Both the position numbers and the translations under genes were made by a program. The notes beneath the pieces are model-generated. The model had not been told where the DNA came from and made no database searches. It was given only the letters and a program-made list of their open reading frames with translations. From contig CANCRX010000014.1 of NCBI GenBank assembly GCA_947380655.1, positions 1 through 56,420 of the forward strand: a stretch of 56,420 bases of DNA. The letters run 5' to 3'. This DNA comes from Alcaligenaceae bacterium (GTDB lineage Bacteria; Pseudomonadota; Gammaproteobacteria; Burkholderiales; Burkholderiaceae_B). Positions 51,251 through 56,420 of the stretch are shown here, one piece after another (positions within the stretch are counted from its first letter, which is position 1; each line of letters opens with the position of its first letter).

Positions 51251-53522
51251 TTTTTGCATCAATTGCCGCAAGCACCTTTGGAGGTGACATGGGCAGCTCT
51301 GTCATGCGGCAGCCAGTTGCCTGGAAAATAGCATTGGCCATGGCTGCCATGGGAGGCACGATGTTGGCTTCGCCCACACCTTTCACACCGAAAGGATGCA
51401 AGGGGTTGGGTACTTCAACAATCACCGCCTCAATCATCGGTAAATCTGAAGCAACAGGAATTCTGTAGTCCAGGAAACCCGCATTCGAGAGGCGACCATT
51501 TTTATCGTAGATGTATTCTTCGTTCAAGGCCCAGCCAATACCTTGTACGACACCACCCTGAATCTGTCCTTCTACGTATTTTGGATGAATCGCACGGCCT
51601 ACGTCCTGGGCGGCGACAAAGCGCAGCACAGTGACTTTGCCTGTATCAGGATCGACTTCTATATCGCAGAACTGCGTCGAGAAACCTGGAGCATTTCCGC
51701 CTGCGTTGATCGATGCCTCAACACCGATCGGGCCACCCGTCACCGCGCGTTTGGCAGCAATAGCCTTGAGAGACAGAGGCTCAAAATCACCCACGCTCTT
51801 ATCAGCAGGCTTGGCAAAACCATCTTCCCAAACGACTCCGGTGACATCGACATCCCACATCAATGCAGCGCGTAAACGCAACTCGTCGATGATCTTGTTG
51901 CAGGCATCCACCACCACCATACCGGTGGCGAAAGTCACACGTGAGCCACCTGTAACATGGTTGTAGCCAATAGAACCCGTGTCAGCCACTGTCGAGCGAA
52001 CCATTTCGTAGGGAACGCCCAGTGTTTCAGCAGCCATCAACGCCATGGAGGCGCGCGAACCACCAACGTCCATACTACCTGTCGCGATGATCACGGTACC
52101 GTCTTCGTTGACGTGCACACTCGCCGTTGACTCACCGCCACCGTTAAACCAGAAGCCTGAGGCAACACCCCTGCCCTGGTTCTTGCCCAAAGGCTTTTTG
52201 TATTCTGGGTGATCGAGCAACACCTGAATCGTTTCAGCAAAACCGTCATGCGAATGCTTGGGACCCCACGAGGTAGGTGAGCCCGCTTTGACTGCATTTT
52301 TCAAACGCAATTTCAAAGGATCCATACCGATTTTGTGGGCCAGAATGTCCAGCACGCTTTCCACAGCAAAGGCAGAAATTGGCGAACCTGGTGCACGATA
52401 GGCGGCAGATTTAGGACGGTTGCTCACCACATCCAGGCCAATCGCACGCGTATTCGCAATCTCATACGGCGCGAACGAGCACATCGTCGCGTTCATGACC
52501 GGTGAGCCAGGGAAGGCGCCCGCCTGAAATTTCAACAACGCATCGGCAGCGACAATCGTACCGTCTTTCTTGACACCGATTTTGACAGTCATCGATGATC
52601 CGGAAGTCGGACCCGTCGCTTTAAAGACATCTTCGCGACTCATCATGATCTTGACAGGGTGGCCCGTGTGCTTCGAAAGCAATAAGGCTACTGGCTCAAC
52701 GTACACAACCGTTTTACCGCCAAAGCCACCACCAATTTCAGCGGGGTGAACCAGCAAATCACTCAGATTGATTCCAAGTAACTTGGCGGTATAGCCACGC
52801 ACCACGAAATGCCCCTGACTCGAGGACCAGAGCTCGCTCTGGCCGTCCGCACCATAGCGTGCCAGACAGGCATGCGGCTCGATGTAGCCTTGGTGAACCG
52901 GCGCAGTTTTGAAACTCATTTCCACGACTTCGTCGGCTGAGGCAAAACCAGCCTCAAGATCACCGACCTTGAATTCCGTACGCTTGGCAACGTTGGAAGG
53001 TTTAGTCGGTGCAGGCTCGACACCACGCGTCACCATATCTGGGAACAGCAGTGGCGCATTCTCTGCCATCGCCTCGTCCACATCGATGACATGAGGCAGA
53101 ATTTCGTAATCGACTTCGATCAGCTTGATGGCCTGCTCAGCGATCGCGCGTGTTGAAGCCGCAACGGCAGCCACAGCATGGCCTTCATACAAAGCTTTTT
53201 CGCGCGCCATGATGTTGCGCGTCATGTGCCAGTAGTTAACCGCTACACGCTCGGGACCGACATAATCAAACTTGTGATCAGGAAAATCCTTTCCCGTGAT
53301 CACCGCTTTCACGCCAGGCAGCGCCAACGCTTTTTCAACATTGATCGAACGGATGTTGGCGTGCGCATGCGGGGAGCGCAAAATTTGCGACCACAACATA
53401 CCGGGCAAAGAGTAATCGGCACCATACTGTGCAACGCCAGTCACTTTTTGAATACCATCCGGACGGACTGGGCTGGTACCGACAACCTTCATGGCTTTGG
53501 TTGAATTTTGATGTGTTGTCAT
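51243..53522 (-). CDS. Molybdopterin-binding subunit of a xanthine dehydrogenase/CoxL-family hydroxylase
   Basis: A 759-aa catalytic subunit. GGGFGGKTVVYVEP and AYRAPGSPISAFAVES bind the cofactor, and GVGEANIVPPMAAMANAI holds the catalytic Glu. AYRAPG replaces the AYRCSFR of true form I CO dehydrogenase, so it is not CoxL proper; it fits hydroxylases of aromatic, heteroaromatic or aldehyde compounds. Order on the minus strand is FAD, 2Fe-2S, then this subunit, with 3-base spacings, giving a complete three-subunit enzyme. The MoaD-like gene begins inside its 3' end. Confidence 0.92.
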   Translation of the reverse strand: MTTHQNSTKAMKVVGTSPVRPDGIQKVTGVAQYGADYSLPGMLWSQILRSPHAHANIRSINVEKALALPGVKAVITGKDFPDHKFDYVGPERVAVNYWHMTRNIMAREKALYEGHAVAAVAASTRAIAEQAIKLIEVDYEILPHVIDVDEAMAENAPLLFPDMVTRGVEPAPTKPSNVAKRTEFKVGDLEAGFASADEVVEMSFKTAPVHQGYIEPHACLARYGADGQSELWSSSQGHFVVRGYTAKLLGINLSDLLVHPAEIGGGFGGKTVVYVEPVALLLSKHTGHPVKIMMSREDVFKATGPTSGSSMTVKIGVKKDGTIVAADALLKFQAGAFPGSPVMNATMCSFAPYEIANTRAIGLDVVSNRPKSAAYRAPGSPISAFAVESVLDILAHKIGMDPLKLRLKNAVKAGSPTSWGPKHSHDGFAETIQVLLDHPEYKKPLGKNQGRGVASGFWFNGGGESTASVHVNEDGTVIIATGSMDVGGSRASMALMAAETLGVPYEMVRSTVADTGSIGYNHVTGGSRVTFATGMVVVDACNKIIDELRLRAALMWDVDVTGVVWEDGFAKPADKSVGDFEPLSLKAIAAKRAVTGGPIGVEASINAGGNAPGFSTQFCDIEVDPDTGKVTVLRFVAAQDVGRAIHPKYVEGQIQGGVVQGIGWALNEEYIYDKNGRLSNAGFLDYRIPVASDLPMIEAVIVEVPNPLHPFGVKGVGEANIVPPMAAMANAIFQATGCRMTELPMSPPKVLAAIDAKNG

Positions 53523-53525
53523 GGC

Positions 53526-54002
53526 TTAGGCTCCGCGCAATTCACGAGCAGCGTCAAGCACTGCCTCGATGATCTTGTTGTAGCCCGTGCAACGGCAAAG
53601 GTTGCCTGCAAGCCAGAAACGCACTTCTTCTTCAGTTGGATCAGGGTTGCGCTCAAGCAAAGCACGTGAGGCGATCAGAAATCCGGGCGTACAGATACCG
53701 CACTGTAAGGCCGCGTGCTCAAGGAACTTGCGCTGCAACACATGAAGCTCTGTGCCATTAGCCATGCCTTCGATTGTCTGAATGGATTTGCCGTTAGCCT
53801 CGACACCGAGCACCAGGCAAGAGCACACCATACGACCATCGATCGTCACGCTGCATGCGCCGCAATCGCCCGTGCCACAACCCTCTTTGGTCCCGGTCAT
53901 GCTCAGATCATCACGCAGCACATTCAACAATGTCTGCTGTGTTTCACACAAAAATTCTACTGGGTCACCATTGATGACCGTTGATACATGATGCTTAGAC
54001 AT
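53526..54002 (-). CDS. 2Fe-2S subunit of the three-subunit molybdenum hydroxylase
   Basis: A 158-aa iron-sulfur subunit with both clusters visible: CGTGDCGACSVTIDG plus a later Cys, and QCGICTPGF with GNLCRCTGY. These match the CoxS/XdhC-type small subunit. It passes electrons from the molybdenum centre to the FAD subunit. It lies three bases from each neighbour in the operon. Confidence 0.94.
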   Translation of the reverse strand: MSKHHVSTVINGDPVEFLCETQQTLLNVLRDDLSMTGTKEGCGTGDCGACSVTIDGRMVCSCLVLGVEANGKSIQTIEGMANGTELHVLQRKFLEHAALQCGICTPGFLIASRALLERNPDPTEEEVRFWLAGNLCRCTGYNKIIEAVLDAARELRGA

Positions 54003-54005
54003 TTA

Positions 54006-54875
54006 TTATTTCCCCTGGGCTCGGTTCAAGGCCACGACTGCCGCACGGCGAGCCAGCACACCTGCTACTTTGATACGGAACGCTTTGGTTCCGCGCTTGT
54101 CATCGATTGGACGCGCTGCGGCACTCGCTGCAGCGGCCAGTTTGGTCAGCGCCGCTTCATCCACAGACGTGCCGATCAATGCTGCAGCAGCCTCCGGCAC
54201 CAGCAGTGCACGCTCGGCGACGGCACCTAACGCGACACGCGCGTGTGTACAGATACCTTTTTCGTCAATCGTGAGGCTGACGCCACAACCGACTACTGCG
54301 ATGTCCATCTCTGAACGAGGTGTAAAGCGAAGATAAGCATCGCCCGAACGCGCTGGACGCTGGGGCAGGAAAAAGGAAGTGACTAACTCACCTTTGGCCA
54401 GGGTTGTCTTACCCGGTCCAGCAGCGATTTGCTCAACGGGAATCTCGCGCGTTCCGGCTGGGCCAACTATTCGGGCCACTGCACCGGCTGCAATCATGGC
54501 CGGTACTGTATCGGCTGCAGGTGATGCATTACAGACGTTACCACCAACCGTCGCGCGGCCTCTGACCTGGACAGAACCTACCCAATTCACGCCATCAATG
54601 ACGCCCGGCCAAACACTTGCAAAGGCCTTATTTTCAACCAGATGCATGCAAGGCACGGCTGCGCCAAAACGGTAACCACCGTTTTCAACTGCCACACTGG
54701 TCATTTCGCTGATTCCTTTCACGTCCAAAACCAGCTCTGGTTTAGTCATGCCATTGCGCATCTGGATCAGCAGATCCGTACCGCCTGACAGGATTTTCGC
54801 TAGTCCTGAAGTTGCGGCGAGCAGTGCTGAAGCTGCCTCGACCGTCTTAGGTGATTCAAAACGCATATCGCTCAT
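54006..54875 (-). CDS. FAD-binding subunit of the molybdenum hydroxylase (CoxM-like)
   Basis: A 289-aa flavoprotein subunit of the CoxM/XdhB FAD_binding_5 family. AKILSGGTDLLIQMRNG and RATVGGNVCNASPAADTVPAMIAAGA are the FAD-binding loops. The C-terminal CO_deh_flav domain is present. It is the first gene of the operon on the minus strand. The gap to the divergent arylformamidase-like gene is 143 AT-rich bases, where both promoters must lie; I see no clear operator there. Confidence 0.93.
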   Translation of the reverse strand: MSDMRFESPKTVEAASALLAATSGLAKILSGGTDLLIQMRNGMTKPELVLDVKGISEMTSVAVENGGYRFGAAVPCMHLVENKAFASVWPGVIDGVNWVGSVQVRGRATVGGNVCNASPAADTVPAMIAAGAVARIVGPAGTREIPVEQIAAGPGKTTLAKGELVTSFFLPQRPARSGDAYLRFTPRSEMDIAVVGCGVSLTIDEKGICTHARVALGAVAERALLVPEAAAALIGTSVDEAALTKLAAAASAAARPIDDKRGTKAFRIKVAGVLARRAAVVALNRAQGK

Positions 54876-55018
54876 CTCGCTTCCCTGATCATTTTTTTAT
54901 CTAACTCCATTTATACCTAACGGATAATTCATTCTATTCTATATATAAACTAAGTTAAAACTGTTCAAAACAGTGAAATTCCCCAATAAGAAATTAAACA
55001 AACAGGCTTTGAGAGACT

Positions 55019-55861
55019 ATGAATCCAGCAATTGAATCCCAATTCAACCCGCGCACGACCGTTCCTGACGTTGGTATTTACACCTCCCGAGGCGACAAAT
55101 TGAGCGCAGAAGCCCGTGCACGCTACACCTTCGAATCCGACGTTCGCTATGGGAAAGGTCCTCTTGCAGATCTGGATTTTTTCCCTGCCAAATCAGCTGG
55201 ACGCCCACTTGTTGTGTTTTTGCACGGAGGCTACTGGCGCGCCAGGGATAAAAAGGACTACAGCTTTGTTGTGAATGGCCTGGTGAGCGCAGATTGCTCT
55301 GTGGTCGTGATGAACTACGACCTCTGCCCTGCCGTCAAACTATCTGAAATTGTTCAGCAAGTAAAAGATGGCTTAGTCTGGCTCGCATCACAAGCAGAAC
55401 GCTGGAACTTCGACCCTAAACAAATTTATGTTTCTGGGCACTCTGCTGGCGCGCACCTGCTGGCAGCGGTACTTGCCCAGACGGGTGAATCCTATCAACT
55501 ACCGACTGGCATCATCAAAAAAGCGTATCTGTTGAGCGGTGTCTACGACGTCGAACCCGTACTCGACATCTCGGTCAATGAAGAGATCAGACTTCTACCC
55601 GAAGAAGTCCACGCAATGAGTCCTTTACGCTTCACATTCAGTCCAGAAACTTCCTATGAAATCTTGGTGGGTGGCGGGGAACCTCGCGACTGGATCCGTG
55701 AGTCCAGCAGATTTGCCGAGCATTTAAAACACCAAGGATGTGCGGTTCACTATCAAACAATAGGTGATCTCAATCATTACTCACTGATGTTCGAATTTGA
55801 AACGCCTGAAGGATTGATTTCTTCAAGAATTCGTAAAGATCTAGAGGCGAGTTCAAAATGA
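55019..55861 (+). CDS. Arylformamidase-like alpha/beta hydrolase
   Basis: A 280-aa serine hydrolase of the kynurenine-formamidase-like esterase group. HGGYW (in VFLHGGYWRARDKKDY) forms the oxyanion hole and GHSAGAH the nucleophile elbow. A late His (GDLNHYS) completes the triad. HGGYW and GHSAGAH together are characteristic of BNA7/arylformamidase-type enzymes. No other kynurenine gene is present, so it may cleave another formamide or ester. It overlaps the next Bug gene by 4 bases and is divergent from the hydroxylase operon. Confidence 0.88.
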   Translation: MNPAIESQFNPRTTVPDVGIYTSRGDKLSAEARARYTFESDVRYGKGPLADLDFFPAKSAGRPLVVFLHGGYWRARDKKDYSFVVNGLVSADCSVVVMNYDLCPAVKLSEIVQQVKDGLVWLASQAERWNFDPKQIYVSGHSAGAHLLAAVLAQTGESYQLPTGIIKKAYLLSGVYDVEPVLDISVNEEIRLLPEEVHAMSPLRFTFSPETSYEILVGGGEPRDWIRESSRFAEHLKHQGCAVHYQTIGDLNHYSLMFEFETPEGLISSRIRKDLEASSK

Positions 55862-56420
55862 AAAAATTTGCATCCACGACCACGCTCAGATATTTTCTGG
55901 GGCTTTTTTCAATTGGGATGGCAGCCAGCTGTCTTGCTCAAAGTACGCCAATCAATACAGACTCCTACCCGACAAAACCAGTGAGGCTTGTTGTCCCGTT
56001 TGCGCCTGGCGGCGTCACCGACACCAGTGGTCGTATCGTTGCCGAAGGCTTATCCAAACGCCTGAATCAGCAAGTCATTATTGAAAACAAGCCAGGTGCC
56101 TCGGGCAATATCGGCGCGCAACTCGTTGCGACTGCAGCGCCTGATGGTTATACCTTGTTGCTTGCGCTGGATGGTACGCTGGTCATCAATCCTCATGCCT
56201 ATGAAAAAGTCGGCTTTAACGCACTGAAGGATTTTGCACCGATTGCCAAGCTCGGAGACTCAATCATCATCCTGGTTGCCAATCCAGGTCAGCCCTTCAA
56301 AACACTGAAAGAGATGGTGACCGTTTCCAAAGCCACGCCTCAAGGCCTCTCATTCGGCACGTCTGGCAATGGCAGCATTACGCATGTGGCTGGCGAGTTA
56401 TTGAAAGAAAAATCTGGGGC
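55858..56420 (+). CDS. Bug-type TTT substrate-binding protein, cut by the window end
   Basis: The first about 187 codons of a TctC/Bug binding protein; the rest lies beyond the window. The start ATG at 55858 overlaps the hydrolase stop (ATGA). A signal peptide (LRYFLGLFSIGMAASCLAQ) precedes YPTKPVRLVVPFAPGGVTD. ENKPGASGNIG, PDGYTLLLALDG and LSFGTSGNGS are the family motifs. Coupling with the arylformamidase-like gene suggests a shared substrate route. Confidence 0.9.
   Translation, partial: MKKFASTTTLRYFLGLFSIGMAASCLAQSTPINTDSYPTKPVRLVVPFAPGGVTDTSGRIVAEGLSKRLNQQVIIENKPGASGNIGAQLVATAAPDGYTLLLALDGTLVINPHAYEKVGFNALKDFAPIAKLGDSIIILVANPGQPFKTLKEMVTVSKATPQGLSFGTSGNGSITHVAGELLKEKSG

Noticed and set aside
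51243..54875. Aerobic carbon monoxide dehydrogenase (form I CoxMSL)
   Set aside because: The large subunit reads AYRAPGSP where form I CoxL has the AYRCSFR loop with the copper-binding Cys. The operon is a related hydroxylase, not CO dehydrogenase proper.
1..56420. CRISPR arrays, tRNA or rRNA genes, transposases or prophage
   Set aside because: Reading the gaps between genes on both strands showed no regularly spaced repeats, cloverleaf-like sequence, rRNA-like sequence or mobile-element protein.

Overview
The window looks like a chromosomal piece of a betaproteobacterium of the order Burkholderiales, most likely Alcaligenaceae-like. The pointers are four Bug-type tripartite tricarboxylate transporter (TTT) binding proteins without their membrane partners, two LIV-type ABC transporters, the cysI / SUMT / DUF934 gene order, a betaproteobacterial-type DinB and a CphA'-like cyanophycin synthetase. 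Base composition looks close to even by eye, lower than in Bordetella or Achromobacter. I see no rRNA, tRNA, CRISPR array, phage or transposase gene. This is metabolic and accessory catabolic chromosome rather than a mobile island.

Left part (1-6.1 kb): DAHP synthase (minus) with a clear terminator, DNA polymerase IV (plus), then an assimilatory sulfite/nitrite reductase operon (cysI, siroheme-type SUMT, DUF934).

First catabolic block (6.1-20.6 kb): an FCD-type GntR regulator is divergent from about twelve plus-strand genes. They encode an alpha/beta hydrolase, an isochorismatase-like cysteine hydrolase, a PuuE-like CE4 hydrolase, a complete LIV ABC transporter (H, M, K, G, F), an amidase-signature enzyme, an ACMSD-type amidohydrolase, a two-subunit molybdenum hydroxylase (2Fe-2S plus molybdopterin subunits, no FAD subunit) and a CMD-family protein. 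The combination suggests uptake, hydroxylation and stepwise hydrolysis of an amide- or N-heterocycle-type compound. The substrate is unknown. A perfect TTGTATACAA palindrome and direct repeats in the divergent gap are the likely regulator sites.

Middle (20.7-31.4 kb): a TPR/O-GlcNAc-transferase-like protein, a hidden 48-aa basic gene, ArfB, a secreted alpha/beta hydrolase coupled to a secreted Cys-rich repeat protein, a Lon-substrate-binding-domain protein, a Bug protein, an aldo/keto reductase, a CphA2/CphA'-like cyanophycin synthetase with a degenerate Mur-ligase P-loop, and a prolyl aminopeptidase.

PQQ locus (31.5-36.7 kb): pqqA (24 codons), an intercistronic terminator, pqqBCDE, then an exported PQQ-type sugar dehydrogenase translationally joined to a di-heme cytochrome c. 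The cofactor, the enzyme and its electron acceptor are therefore encoded together.

Right part (36.7-56.4 kb): an elastin-like low-complexity secreted protein, malate synthase G, a Bug protein, an M20 peptidase, an N-acyl-D-amino-acid deacylase-like amidohydrolase, a NIPSNAP protein, and a second LIV transporter with a permease-ATPase fusion followed by an NMT1-like protein lacking a signal peptide. Last comes a minus-strand molybdenum hydroxylase operon (FAD, 2Fe-2S and Mo subunits, a MoaD-like protein ending in Gly-Gly, a Bug protein). It is divergent from an arylformamidase-like hydrolase and a Bug gene cut by the window end.
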